A stretch of DNA of 64,000 bases. Origin: Streptomyces sp. Ru62. GTDB taxonomy: Bacteria > Actinomycetota > Actinomycetes > Streptomycetales > Streptomycetaceae. The position numbers and the translations under genes were made by a program. How positions within the stretch are numbered: position 1 is the stretch's first letter; each line of letters begins with the position of its first letter. The notes under the pieces are model-generated. The model saw only the letters and a program-made list of their open reading frames with translations, ran no database searches and was not told the DNA's origin. The stretch lies in assembly GCF_002920615.1 (NCBI RefSeq), contig NZ_PQSU01000021.1, forward strand, positions 118,893 to 182,892, read 5' to 3'. Shown here in pieces: positions 10,601 through 19,222 of this stretch.

Positions 10601-13600
10601 CGCCGACGTACTGGCGGACCAGGTCTTCCGCGAGCGCAGGCCGCTGTTCGACTTCCTGTTCGTGCTGGAGAACACCGAGTTCGACGCGTTCCGGGTGCCG
10701 GGCTGCCGGGTGCGGCCGGTGTGGCCGAGACCGCTGGGCGCCAAGTGCGCGCTGACCCTGTCGGTGGTGGAGCACGAGTCCGGGTTCGACTGCCTGTGGG
10801 AGTACCGCGACGACCTCGGCGCCGAACGGGCCGAGGCGGCGGCCCGGCTCTTCCGCGAGGCGGTCGACCGGCTCGCCGACGGTGCGGACACCACCCTGCA
10901 CGACCTGGTCGCCCCCTATCGGCGCGGCCTGCCCGAGTCCGGCCGGGGCCCCGAGCCCGCCGCCGGCTTCGCCACCGTCGCCGAGGGCTTCGCCGAGCAG
11001 GTGCGGCGCACCCCCGGCGCCCCGGCCGTCTCCGCCGGCGGCACCACGCTGACGTACGCCGAACTCGACGCGCACGCGGCGGCCCTGGCCGCCGACCTGG
11101 CCGCCCGCCACGACCTCCCCGACGACCCCGCCGCCCCGGCCGCCGTCGCCCTGTACCTGCCACCCTCACCGGAGCACGTGGTGGCCCTGCTGGCAGCCGC
11201 CCGCCTCAACCTCACCGTCGTACCGCTCGACCCGGCCTATCCGCGTTCCCTGCTGCGGCACGTCCTCGACCAGGTCGACCCGGTGTGCGTCCTCGTCACA
11301 CCCGAGCACGCCGCCGACCTCGACCCGATCGCACCGCCCCGGCTGGCACGCCACGCCATCGCGCTGACTGGCACTCCCGCGCCGGTACGCGGGGCGCCGG
11401 CGCCGGCCCACGCGGGCCGGCGTCCGCTGTACACGCTGTTCACCTCGGGCTCCACCGGCACCCCCAAGGGCGTCCAGGTGTACGACCGGACCCTGTGCAA
11501 CCTGCTGCACTGGCAGCGCGGGCCCGGGGGCCTGTCCCGTCCGGCCGTCACCCAGCAGTTCTCGATGCTGTCCTTCGACGTCTCCTTCCAGGAGATCTTC
11601 ACCACCCTGTGCGCGGGCGGCCTGCTCCGCCTCGTGGACCCCGCGTGGCGGCACGACATGCCCGCCCTGCTGGAGCAGTTGGAGACGGGGGGAGCGGAGC
11701 GGATCTTCCTGCCGTACGTGGCGCTCCAACTGCTCGCCGAGCACGGCGTGCGCACGGGCCGCCATCCGTCGCGGCTGCGTGAAGTGATCACCGCCGGCGA
11801 GCAGTTGGTGTGCACCGACGCCATCCGCGGCTGGTTCGCCGGTCTGCCCGGAGCCCGCCTGTTCAACCACTACGGCCCGACCGAGACCCATGTGGTCAGC
11901 AGTCTGTGCCTGGACGGCGACCCGGCCGCGTGGCCGGTGCGTCCCGCCATCGGCCGGCCGGTCGCGGGTGCCGTGCTGCGGGTGGTCGACGAGGGCGGCC
12001 ACCCCGTCCCGCCCGGCGCCACCGGACACCTGCTGATCGGCGGGCTCATGGCCGGGCGCTGCTACCTCGGCGACACCGGCCTCAACCGCACCCGTTTCAC
12101 CGACGACCCCGAGCTGGGCATCTTCTACCGCAGCGGTGATCTGGCCCGCTTCGACGCGCAGGGTCTGCTGCACTACGCCGGCCGCGAGGACACCCAGGTC
12201 AAGCTGAGCGGCCACCGGCTGGAACTGGGCCAGGTCGAGGCCGCGCTGCTGGAGTACCCGGGGATCACCAACGCGGTGGTGAGCGTCGTGGACGGGGCCC
12301 TGGTGGCCTGCCTCCAGTGCCGGGACGACGACCCCGACCCCGATCTCGCGGACCTGACGCGCCACCTGGCCGAACGGCTGCCCGCCCACGCGCGCGTGGC
12401 CAGGTTCCGGCGGCTGACCGCGCCGCCGCGCACCCCTAGCGGAAAGCTGGACCGCCGGGCGGCCGTCAGCGCTCCCGGCCACGACCTGACCCCCCGCGGC
12501 GGCGCCACCCCGAAGACCCCTCCGGCCGCGCTGGAGGAACGGCTCGCCGTCCTGTTCGCGGACGCCACCGGCAAGACGGTCGACGCCCGGCAGCGGTTCT
12601 TCGACGCCGGGGCCACCAGCCTGGACCTGATGCGCTTCCACCTGCGCTGCGCGGGCGAGGGCGATCTGCCCTTCGACGTGCCCGACCTCTTCGAACACGT
12701 CACGATCAGGGAGCTGGCCCACGCCGTGGAGTCCCGCAGGGGGCCCGTGACACCGCCGGCGGCACGGCGGCCGGCCGGAGCGGCCGGAGCGGCCGGAGCG
12801 GCCGGGTGCGAACGGCAGCCGGCCGGAGCAGTCGCCGTTCGCGCCGCGTACGACGGTGACGCGCGCGGGTACACCCCCGACCGCCCGGAGCCCGTCGCCG
12901 TCATCGGCATGGCCGTGCGGCTGCCGGGCGCCCCCGACCTGGCCTCCTTCTGGGATCTGGTCACCTCGGGCGGACGTGGCATCGAGCACTTCCCGGCGCC
13001 CGACGGCCGGGTCGGCGCCCGCAGCCAGCTCGACGGGCCGCTGTCCTTCGACCCGGCGCGGTTCGGCATCAGCCCGGCCGAGGCCCGCCTGATGGACCCG
13101 CAGCAGCGGCACCTCCTGATGAGCTGCGTGGAGGCGCTCGCGCACGCCGGGCTCGCCGATCCCGCCGCGCGGCGCGTGGGCATCGTGGCCGCCTGCGGCG
13201 AGGACACGTACGGCCGGCGCATGCTCCGCGAGGCCGACCCGGCCGCCCTGCCCGACTCCTTCCGGCTGGCCCTGCACCACGAGAAGGACTTCCTGGCCAC
13301 CAAGGCCGCCTACCACCTGGGCCTGACCGGCCCCGCCTTCAGCGTGCAGTCGGCCTGCTCCAGCTCGCTCGTCGCCGTGCACGTCGCCGCCGGGCTGCTG
13401 CGGCAGGGCGACGCCGACGTGATGCTCGCCGGCGGCGTCCTCGTGGACCCGGACCTGACCGACGGCTACACCTACCGGCCGCAGCACATCTTCTCCCCGG
13501 ACGGACACTGCCGGCCCTTCAGCGCGGACGCCGCGGGCACCGTCGGCGGCAGCGGGGTCGGCGTCGTCGTCCTCAAACCGCTCTCGCTCGCCCGCCGGGA

Positions 13601-16600
13601 CGGCGACACCGTCTACGCCGTCGTCACCGGCTCGGCCGTCAACAACGACGGCGCCCGCAAGCTGGGGTACAGCGCCCCGTCGGTGCCCGGCCAGCGCGAC
13701 GCCATCGAGACGGCCGTACGACGCGCCGGACGCGGCGGCGGCGACCTCGGCTACGTGGAGGCGCACGGCACCGGCACCCGGCTGGGGGACCCGGTGGAGG
13801 CCGCCGCCCTGCGCCAGGCGTACGGCCTCGGGGACGGGGCACGGCTCGCGCTGTCCTCGGTCAAGAGCCAGATCGGGCACCTCGGTGCCGCGGCCGGCGT
13901 GGTCGGACTGGTCCGCGCCGTGCTCGCCGCGCACCACGGGATCGTCCCGCCCACCGTGGACTTCGACCGGCTGGGCCCCGAGCTGGAGGGCGGGCCGTTC
14001 CGCGTGCCCACCGAGGCCGAGCCCTGGCCGGTACCGGGTCCGCGCGTGGCCGCGGTGAGCAGCTTCGGCATCGGCGGGACCAACGCACACGTCCTGCTGG
14101 AGGCACCGGACGGCACGAGCGGTGCGGGCGCCGAGGCCGTTCCCGTGGTGCCCTGTCTGCTGCTCTCCGCCGGCAGCCCGGAGGCGCTGCGCGCGGACGG
14201 CCGCCGTATCGCCGACCACCTGACCGCACACCCCGAGCACTATCCCCGGGTGCTGCGCCACCTCCAGGCGGGCCGCCCCGCACTCGCCCACCGGGCCGCC
14301 GCGGTCTGCCCCGACGCGGAGTCGGCCGTGTCCTGGCTGCGCTCGCTCACGCCCACCCGGCCGCCGGCGTCCGACGTCCACGTCGTCGCCGGGCACCACG
14401 ACCCGCGGGAACTGGCCGACGCCTGGACGGCGGGCCACACCCTGATCTGGCCCCCGGGCCCGGCACCGGCCCCCTGGAACTTCCCGCCGCCCGCCTTCGA
14501 CCTGGCCGAGTACGACTTCCCGCGCCGGGTCGTGGCACCGGGCGGCGAGGGGACCGGCGGCGTCGGTCACGAGCGGGCGCATGAGGCCGGCCGGGAGGGT
14601 GCGCGGGGCACCGGGCACGGGGCCGGGTACGGGGACGACACCGAGGTCGTCGCTGGTGCCGGTGTCGGTGAGGGTGCCGGGTGGCCGGCCCGGCTGCCCG
14701 CCGACCGCTGGTTGCACCAGCCGCTGTGGGTACGGCTGCGCAGGGCCCGGACGCACTCGGGCGAGGGCGCCGCACCGCGCCGTACCGCCGTGGTCGTCGT
14801 ACCGCCCGGCACCGGATCCGGGGCCTGGCGGGAGCTGGAGCGGCACTACGCGCGGGTGGTCCTGGTGCGGGCCGGTGACACGTTCGTCCGCCGGGACAGC
14901 ACCGCCTACGAGGCCGATCCGGCCGATGCCGCCCAGCTCGCGGCGCTGCTCGCCGAGGTGGCCCCGGCCGGCGGGACCGATGTGGACTGGCTGCACGCGC
15001 TGCCGCTCGCCGTCCGCGGTGAGGTCGGCCGGCGCTCCCTGGAGACCGCTCGGTGGGCGTGCCTGGACACGGTGGCGGCCCTGTGCCGGGCCCTGGCGGA
15101 CGTCCCCGCCGCGCGGCGGCCCCGCGTGTGGCTGCTGTCGTACGAGGCACAGCCGGTCACCGGTGAGGTCGCCCGCCCGGAGGCCGGCCTGCTCGCCGCG
15201 GCGGTCCGGGTGCCCCGCCAGGAGCTGGGGCTGTCCCTGCGCTGGGCCGACCTGCCGGGTCCCGAACCGGCCGACTGGGTGCCGTATCTGGCGGATCTCC
15301 CGGGCGGGCAGGGGGACCGGGAGGACGGGGACACGGCGCGGTCCGAGCCGGAGCTCGCCCTGCGGGGCGGGTACTGGTGGCGGCGCACCGTGCAGGCGGT
15401 CCCCGTGCCGGTCGCGGTCGCCTCCAGTCCGCGCCCCGGCCGCACCGGGACACATCTCGTCCTGGGCGGCACCGGGGGCATCGGCAGCACCATCGCCGCC
15501 GACCTGCTGCGGCAGTCGGCCGGCAACCGGGTGGTCCTGGTCGGACGCCGGTCCGGTCTTCCGGCGGCCCTGGCACCGTGGGCCGACCGGATCACCATGG
15601 TGCGGGCGGACCTCGCCGAGGAGGCGCCGGAACCGGTCACCGACCGGCTCGCGCCCCATCTCGACGGGCTCGTCGGCATCGTGCACGCCGTGGGCATCGC
15701 CGCCGGCGGACTGCTCGTACGCCGGGACCGGGCGAAGGCCCGTCGGCGTACGGCGGCGAAACTGGGCGCCGCTCTGCTCACCGAGCGCCTGATCGCCGCG
15801 TACCGACCCGACCACGCCGTCTACTGCTCGTCCATGTCGGCGAGGTTCGGTGGCGTCGGCCTGTTCGACTACGCGGCGGCGAACGGCCTTCTGGACGCCT
15901 TCGCCCACTACGCGCCCGGCACCGGCGCCGGCCGCACCACCCGGGTGTCGATCGGCTGGGACGCCTGGCGGGAGGCGGGCATGGCGTGGGACGTTCCCGC
16001 CCCGGACGCCCGGCACAAGCACCACCTCGCCGTCGCCCTCACCCCGGAAGAAGGCGCGGCCGTCTTCGGACAGGCGCTGGAACTGGGGCTGCCGCACCTG
16101 ATGGTGAACACCACGCCGCTGTCCGAGGCCGGCGTCTTCTACGGGCCTGGAGCCGTCGCACCGGAGAGAAGGCGCGCGACCCAGTCACCGGCCTCGGCAC
16201 AGGCCCACCCACCGGCTCCGGCTCCGGCTCCGGCGCAGGCACCGGCACCGGCACCGGCGCCCGCTCCCGTACAGACCACTCCGACCGCACCCGCCCCTCC
16301 CCGACCCCTCCCCCACCTCACCGCCACCACAGCCCAGTTGCTCGGCCTTCCCGGTGTCGACCCCCACGCCTCCCTCTACGACCTCGGTGCCGACTCGCTC
16401 ACCCTGCTCGACCTCCTGGACGAGGTGAACCGGCGGTTCGGTGCCGACCTCGACCTGTCCCGGCTCAGTCACCGCGTCACCCTCACCGAGATCGCCGGTC
16501 ATCTGCGCACCGGGGCCCGGCCGGCGCCCGGCGGCACGGCGGCGCCGGTGGACGTCGAGGTGTGGCAGCGCGGCACCGGCCCGGACGTGCTGTGCCTGGT

Positions 16601-17348
16601 GCATCCCGTCGGCGGTGACATCCAGGCGTACCGTCCACTGGTGTCGGCGCTGCCGCCGGGGCCGACCGTCTGTCTGATCCCCGACCCGGCGCTGCGCGAC
16701 CCGGACCGGCCCGCCTGGTCGGTCGACGAGCGCGCCGCGCACTATCTCGCGGCCGTCCGCGCCGCGTTCCCGCCCGCCGCTCACCGGCTGCGCCTGGCCG
16801 GCTGGTCCTTCGGGGCCTGGACCGCGCTGTCGATGGCCGCCCTCGCCGAGGCGGACGGCGACCCGGTACCCGGCCTCTACCTGCTGGACCCGCCGCCGCC
16901 CGACGCCGGACCACGGCTGGCGGCCTACGACGAGCGGCAGGTGGACGCCGTCTTCGCGCGCGAACTGGCCGGCAACCGGGCAGGACCGCTGACCGAACGG
17001 GGCCGCGGTCACGCGGAGCGGCTGGCCCACTGCTGCCGGGCCAACCTGGCGGCCATGGCCGGGCACCGGCCGCCCCGGCTGACCCGTACGCCGGCCGTCC
17101 TGTGGCTGGCCGGGCGGCCCGTGCCGGACGCGCACGCCCTCGCCCCGGAGCCCGCGGCGGCGGCGCGCTGGCGCGGCCACCTGCCGCCGTCCGCCCGCGT
17201 GCTGCGCGTCGACACCGACCACTACGGGCTGGTCGCCCCGCCCCGGGCGGCCGGGATCGCGTCCGTCATCGGCGCGGACCTCGCCGCGTACGCCCGGACC
17301 CGTGAGCCGTCCCACCCGCCCGTCCCCGCCGAGTCCCGCCCGCTGTAG
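7626..17348 (+). CDS. Hybrid NRPS-PKS, A-PCP-C-A-PCP-KS-KR-ACP-TE, lacking an AT domain
   Basis: A 3240-aa assembly line. A1 has FYTSGTTGRPKG near 219, PCP1 has SGGDSLKAL near 615 and C has HHIAVDGWS near 802. A2 has FTSGSTGTPKG near 1271 and PCP2 has AGATSLDLM near 1660. KS has Cys in SACSSS near 1909, and His in EAHGTGT and KSQIGHLG. KR has GGTGGIG near 2615 and catalytic Ser/Tyr in SSMSARFGGVGLFDYAAAN. ACP has LGADSL near 2922. TE has GWSFGA near 3058, Asp in LLDPP and His in DTDHYG. The A2 code reads DVQ(V/Y)IAHVVK, the known proline code; only position 278 depends on alignment. Between KS and KR only the KS-side and post-AT linkers remain, with no GQGxQ or GHSxG. The acyl unit must therefore come from a trans-acting AT. 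Start overlaps the preceding stop (ATGA). Predicted product: amino acid-Pro-malonate reduced to a beta-hydroxy-gamma-amino acid. Confidence 0.95.
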   Translation: MSTDSTRNVPGGTECGRTDAGVPAAEPPGTPAPATPTPSSLADAVLAQARRTPDLPAVEDGGVVLDYAGLERVSGRIAGRLRGAGVRPGDAVAVSLPRSWRLVCVMLGIRRLGATVVPLDRLSPPERQRHILTDAQAVAVVHDDGCAGTHPPAAPAGVRALEAAELVGDDEPATSPPPPAGFSPASRQSVGAPAGPRPSVASAPATDPQAGTPSPSPVAFLFYTSGTTGRPKGVEVTDAGVRRLAEAGYIGLGAGVRYGCLANPAFDAISFEVWVPLLTGGTCVVLGERAVHDPRRLAAELRDRRVETLFVTTALFNAVVEKVPDCFAAARQVLIGGEQLNARLIRRWYEANPGSGAVLHNVYGPTEATTFALCRAIPRDFAGDLVPVGTALPGTGVTVRTADGRTAEPGEVAELLLSGTALALGYRNLPEETARRFVRLAGPDGVERRWYRTGDLVRQDADGRVTYVGRADRQVKVRGFRIEPGEVERRILAHPAVRQAYVCTRRDDGRNELLAFLVPAEQLSEDAYDAYDRHLAAALPPYMRPHHTHLVDALPRTANGKVDQAALLAGAGEPWRGGVRDAVPVTAAQRRLLDLAEEVLGVTGLRPDDRWIPSGGDSLKALRLRFEIQRRFAVDLPQELVLRGDFAALADAVTDPGASAGDHPPVPAPTGEPTAPATGEQERLWLLHQRDPLDASYDVPLAFEVRGPVDLRALRAAVRALVERHPALRTRLVPTARGLRQHVDAPYDPWEPDAREPFDARPGEPWQDTAGRFFARRFDLRDSRMLRAAWLPRDDGGTLLLHLHHIAVDGWSLNILFRDLTAACAGGEKGPGPAAVTPLEFAHWQRAWHASPAYGRLRSRLRDHHRGHDEPSPALDTAGPADRPAARLLRTTLDTGRRAALDRVAAERGMTRFELLLPAFAWALYGVTGQSRPLIAAPVAGRQRPEFESCVGMFANTVLVPSHLEPHTPLGDQLDRHAASVRAVLDGQDVALADVLADQVFRERRPLFDFLFVLENTEFDAFRVPGCRVRPVWPRPLGAKCALTLSVVEHESGFDCLWEYRDDLGAERAEAAARLFREAVDRLADGADTTLHDLVAPYRRGLPESGRGPEPAAGFATVAEGFAEQVRRTPGAPAVSAGGTTLTYAELDAHAAALAADLAARHDLPDDPAAPAAVALYLPPSPEHVVALLAAARLNLTVVPLDPAYPRSLLRHVLDQVDPVCVLVTPEHAADLDPIAPPRLARHAIALTGTPAPVRGAPAPAHAGRRPLYTLFTSGSTGTPKGVQVYDRTLCNLLHWQRGPGGLSRPAVTQQFSMLSFDVSFQEIFTTLCAGGLLRLVDPAWRHDMPALLEQLETGGAERIFLPYVALQLLAEHGVRTGRHPSRLREVITAGEQLVCTDAIRGWFAGLPGARLFNHYGPTETHVVSSLCLDGDPAAWPVRPAIGRPVAGAVLRVVDEGGHPVPPGATGHLLIGGLMAGRCYLGDTGLNRTRFTDDPELGIFYRSGDLARFDAQGLLHYAGREDTQVKLSGHRLELGQVEAALLEYPGITNAVVSVVDGALVACLQCRDDDPDPDLADLTRHLAERLPAHARVARFRRLTAPPRTPSGKLDRRAAVSAPGHDLTPRGGATPKTPPAALEERLAVLFADATGKTVDARQRFFDAGATSLDLMRFHLRCAGEGDLPFDVPDLFEHVTIRELAHAVESRRGPVTPPAARRPAGAAGAAGAAGCERQPAGAVAVRAAYDGDARGYTPDRPEPVAVIGMAVRLPGAPDLASFWDLVTSGGRGIEHFPAPDGRVGARSQLDGPLSFDPARFGISPAEARLMDPQQRHLLMSCVEALAHAGLADPAARRVGIVAACGEDTYGRRMLREADPAALPDSFRLALHHEKDFLATKAAYHLGLTGPAFSVQSACSSSLVAVHVAAGLLRQGDADVMLAGGVLVDPDLTDGYTYRPQHIFSPDGHCRPFSADAAGTVGGSGVGVVVLKPLSLARRDGDTVYAVVTGSAVNNDGARKLGYSAPSVPGQRDAIETAVRRAGRGGGDLGYVEAHGTGTRLGDPVEAAALRQAYGLGDGARLALSSVKSQIGHLGAAAGVVGLVRAVLAAHHGIVPPTVDFDRLGPELEGGPFRVPTEAEPWPVPGPRVAAVSSFGIGGTNAHVLLEAPDGTSGAGAEAVPVVPCLLLSAGSPEALRADGRRIADHLTAHPEHYPRVLRHLQAGRPALAHRAAAVCPDAESAVSWLRSLTPTRPPASDVHVVAGHHDPRELADAWTAGHTLIWPPGPAPAPWNFPPPAFDLAEYDFPRRVVAPGGEGTGGVGHERAHEAGREGARGTGHGAGYGDDTEVVAGAGVGEGAGWPARLPADRWLHQPLWVRLRRARTHSGEGAAPRRTAVVVVPPGTGSGAWRELERHYARVVLVRAGDTFVRRDSTAYEADPADAAQLAALLAEVAPAGGTDVDWLHALPLAVRGEVGRRSLETARWACLDTVAALCRALADVPAARRPRVWLLSYEAQPVTGEVARPEAGLLAAAVRVPRQELGLSLRWADLPGPEPADWVPYLADLPGGQGDREDGDTARSEPELALRGGYWWRRTVQAVPVPVAVASSPRPGRTGTHLVLGGTGGIGSTIAADLLRQSAGNRVVLVGRRSGLPAALAPWADRITMVRADLAEEAPEPVTDRLAPHLDGLVGIVHAVGIAAGGLLVRRDRAKARRRTAAKLGAALLTERLIAAYRPDHAVYCSSMSARFGGVGLFDYAAANGLLDAFAHYAPGTGAGRTTRVSIGWDAWREAGMAWDVPAPDARHKHHLAVALTPEEGAAVFGQALELGLPHLMVNTTPLSEAGVFYGPGAVAPERRRATQSPASAQAHPPAPAPAPAQAPAPAPAPAPVQTTPTAPAPPRPLPHLTATTAQLLGLPGVDPHASLYDLGADSLTLLDLLDEVNRRFGADLDLSRLSHRVTLTEIAGHLRTGARPAPGGTAAPVDVEVWQRGTGPDVLCLVHPVGGDIQAYRPLVSALPPGPTVCLIPDPALRDPDRPAWSVDERAAHYLAAVRAAFPPAAHRLRLAGWSFGAWTALSMAALAEADGDPVPGLYLLDPPPPDAGPRLAAYDERQVDAVFARELAGNRAGPLTERGRGHAERLAHCCRANLAAMAGHRPPRLTRTPAVLWLAGRPVPDAHALAPEPAAAARWRGHLPPSARVLRVDTDHYGLVAPPRAAGIASVIGADLAAYARTREPSHPPVPAESRPL
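12773..12806 (+). repeat. 9-bp tandem repeat encoding an Ala/Gly linker
   Basis: GGCCGGAGC is repeated three times perfectly plus a partial fourth copy, coding for an AGAAGAAG-type flexible linker between PCP2 and the KS domain. A second low-complexity linker (repeated Pro-Ala, near 16205-16280) separates the KR and ACP. Copy number may vary between strains. Confidence 0.8.
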
Positions 17349-17401
17349 CCGATCACCGCCGGTCCGGCGGACGACCCGGATCACCAGGAGGAACCCCCTT
17401 C

Positions 17402-18502
17402 ATGCGACACCCTTACGCCCGCCTCCCCGACCGCTCCTTCTGGCGCACCGCGGTCGCCGAACGGCCGCCGGCGGACATCCAGGACCTCTGGACGCCGAAG
17501 TTCCCCATCGGCCAGGACGCCCCGGTCATCACCGCCGGCTCCTGCTTCGCCCGGCACATCGGCCCGGCCCTGCTGCGGGAGGGCATGCACTGGTACGACG
17601 CCGAGCCCCCGCCGCCCGGACTCACCGCGGAGGCCCGGCAGGACCGCGGCTACCGCCGTTTCTCCTTCCGCACCGGCAACATCTACACCGCGGCCGGGCT
17701 GCGCCAGTGGTTCGCCTGGGCGCTCGGGAAGCAGACGCCACCGGTCGAGGTGTGGCGGGACGCGGACGGCCGCTGCCACGACCCGTACCGTCCCACCGTC
17801 GAACCCGACGGCTTCTCCTCGCCCGAGGAGGCGCTGGCCTCCCGCCAGGTCACCCTCGACGCGATCCGCCGCGCCCTGGCCACGGCCGACGTGCTGGTCT
17901 TCACGCTCGGCCTGACCGAGGCCTGGCACGACACGGCGGACGGCACCGTGCTGCCGATGTGCCCGGGCACGGTCCGGGGCACCTTCGACCCGGACCGGCA
18001 CCGCCTGCGCAACCACACGGTCGCCGAGGTGCTGAGCGATCTGACGGCGGCCCTCACCCTGGCCCGCGAGGCCGGTCCCCGGCTGCGTACCGTCCTCACG
18101 GTGTCGCCGGTGCCGCTGACCGCGACCGCGACCGGCGCGCACGCCCTCGTGGCGACGACCCACTCCAAGTCCGTCCTGCGGGCGGCGGCGGGGCAGCTGG
18201 CCGCGGAGCTGGAGCACGTCGACTACTTCCCGTCCTACGAGATCGTCACCGGCTTCCCCTACCGGGCCGCGTTCTACGGGCCCAACCTGCGCACGGTCAG
18301 CGCCGACGGGGTTGCCTTCGTGATGCGGCACTTCCTCGACGGGCTGCACGGCCGGACCGGCCGCCCGGAGCACGCCCCCGACCCCACCCCCACCCCGGAC
18401 GCCGGCGGAGAGGACACCTGGTGTGACGACGCCGTACTCGACTACTACAGCCGCGACCACGGCCCCGGCCACGCTCCCGGCCCGGTTCCTGCTCCTCGGT
18501 GA
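17402..18502 (+). CDS. GSCFA-family protein
   Basis: 366 aa. The family signature is present near residue 45 as ITAGSCFARHI, and the rest matches the GSCFA layout as I know it, with a conserved LGLTEAWHD segment and VSPVPLTAT further on. GSCFA proteins are thought to be related to SGNH-fold hydrolases or transferases; their substrates are largely unknown. The ATG at 17402 has AGGAGG about 10 nt upstream and lies 53 bp after the hybrid NRPS-PKS, so it is probably in the same operon. The 3' end overlaps the next gene by 80 bp in another frame. A role in acyl or ester modification of the peptide is possible but unproven. Confidence 0.85.
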   Translation: MRHPYARLPDRSFWRTAVAERPPADIQDLWTPKFPIGQDAPVITAGSCFARHIGPALLREGMHWYDAEPPPPGLTAEARQDRGYRRFSFRTGNIYTAAGLRQWFAWALGKQTPPVEVWRDADGRCHDPYRPTVEPDGFSSPEEALASRQVTLDAIRRALATADVLVFTLGLTEAWHDTADGTVLPMCPGTVRGTFDPDRHRLRNHTVAEVLSDLTAALTLAREAGPRLRTVLTVSPVPLTATATGAHALVATTHSKSVLRAAAGQLAAELEHVDYFPSYEIVTGFPYRAAFYGPNLRTVSADGVAFVMRHFLDGLHGRTGRPEHAPDPTPTPDAGGEDTWCDDAVLDYYSRDHGPGHAPGPVPAPR

Positions 18503-19142
18503 CTCGCACGCGGCGTGCGTCGGGCGGGCCGCCGAGGCCGCCGGGCTGCCCTTCCAGGGCGGTCCGGTGGGCTCCGGGCGCGACTTCCTCGGGCCCTTCT
18601 TCGACCCGGACGGCCCCGACGTCGTCTTCCGCGACGCCGAGGCCCAGCGGCTGTACCGCCGGTTCCTCGACGCGCTGGGCGCACCCTCGCTGGGCCGGCT
18701 GCCGGTGCCGCTGGTGTGCACGTTCGGCCTCAGCGCGCACACGATCGCCACCCGGGAGAACTGGGCCGTGCACCGGGACGCGCGGGGCGCGTACGACCCG
18801 GGGTTCCTGGGCAGCGACCTGTTCGCCGCGCTGGTGCGGGCCACGGCCCGCGGCGCGCTCGCCTTCTACGAGCACGCCGTCGGGCTCGGCCTGCGCGTCC
18901 TGGCCCTGATGCCTCCGCAGCGGGTCCCCGCCATGTCCGATCCGGCGGTCTTCTTCGCGGCCCAGCGCGTCCTGCGCGCCGAACTGGCCGCGCGCGGCGT
19001 GGAGATCGTCGATCTGCGGGCCCGGGTCACCGACCGCTCGGGACTCCAGCGCCCCGCGTTCAGCGCGGCCGACGACCCCATCCACGGCAACCTCGCCTTC
19101 GGCCGCCTGCTCGTCGCCGACCTGCTCGACCACGGGCTGTGA
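18423..19142 (+). CDS. SGNH-hydrolase-like protein
   Basis: 239 aa. RFLLLGDSHAACVG near residue 25 gives a GDSH block I motif and DPIHGNLAFG near the C-terminus gives the Asp-x-x-His of SGNH/GDSL hydrolases, so the catalytic Ser, Asp and His are all visible. The GTG at 18423 has GGAGAGG 8 nt upstream, and the frame is fully open across the overlap with the GSCFA gene. This suggests translational coupling of two related SGNH-type proteins. The target could be an ester or acyl group on the product of the neighbouring NRPS-PKS; this is inference. No signal peptide is seen, so it is probably cytoplasmic. Confidence 0.75.
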   Translation: MTTPYSTTTAATTAPATLPARFLLLGDSHAACVGRAAEAAGLPFQGGPVGSGRDFLGPFFDPDGPDVVFRDAEAQRLYRRFLDALGAPSLGRLPVPLVCTFGLSAHTIATRENWAVHRDARGAYDPGFLGSDLFAALVRATARGALAFYEHAVGLGLRVLALMPPQRVPAMSDPAVFFAAQRVLRAELAARGVEIVDLRARVTDRSGLQRPAFSAADDPIHGNLAFGRLLVADLLDHGL

Positions 19143-19174
19143 CCCGGCCCTCGACCACGGGCTCTGACCCGGCC
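19125..19174 (+). repeat. 25-bp tandem duplication across the SGNH gene stop codon
   Basis: Two adjacent 25-bp copies (19125-19149 and 19150-19174) differ at a single base (GGGCTG versus GGGCTC). The first copy holds the last codons and the TGA of the SGNH gene; the second is non-coding. It looks like a recent slippage duplication. Confidence 0.8.
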
Positions 19175-19222
19175 CCACCACCCCATGCGTCTTTCGCACC
19201 CCCATTCCTGAGGAGGAACCAC

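Noticed and set aside
12773..12806. Possible CRISPR-like or iteron repeat
   Set aside because: Short contiguous 9-bp units in frame within the NRPS-PKS coding sequence; an Ala/Gly linker explains it.
5047..16097. Long minus-strand open frames (630 and 1643 codons) opposite the NRPS genes
   Set aside because: Mirror frames of GC-rich coding sequence. The translations are Gly/Arg/Gln-rich without domains, while the plus strand encodes complete NRPS/PKS domains.
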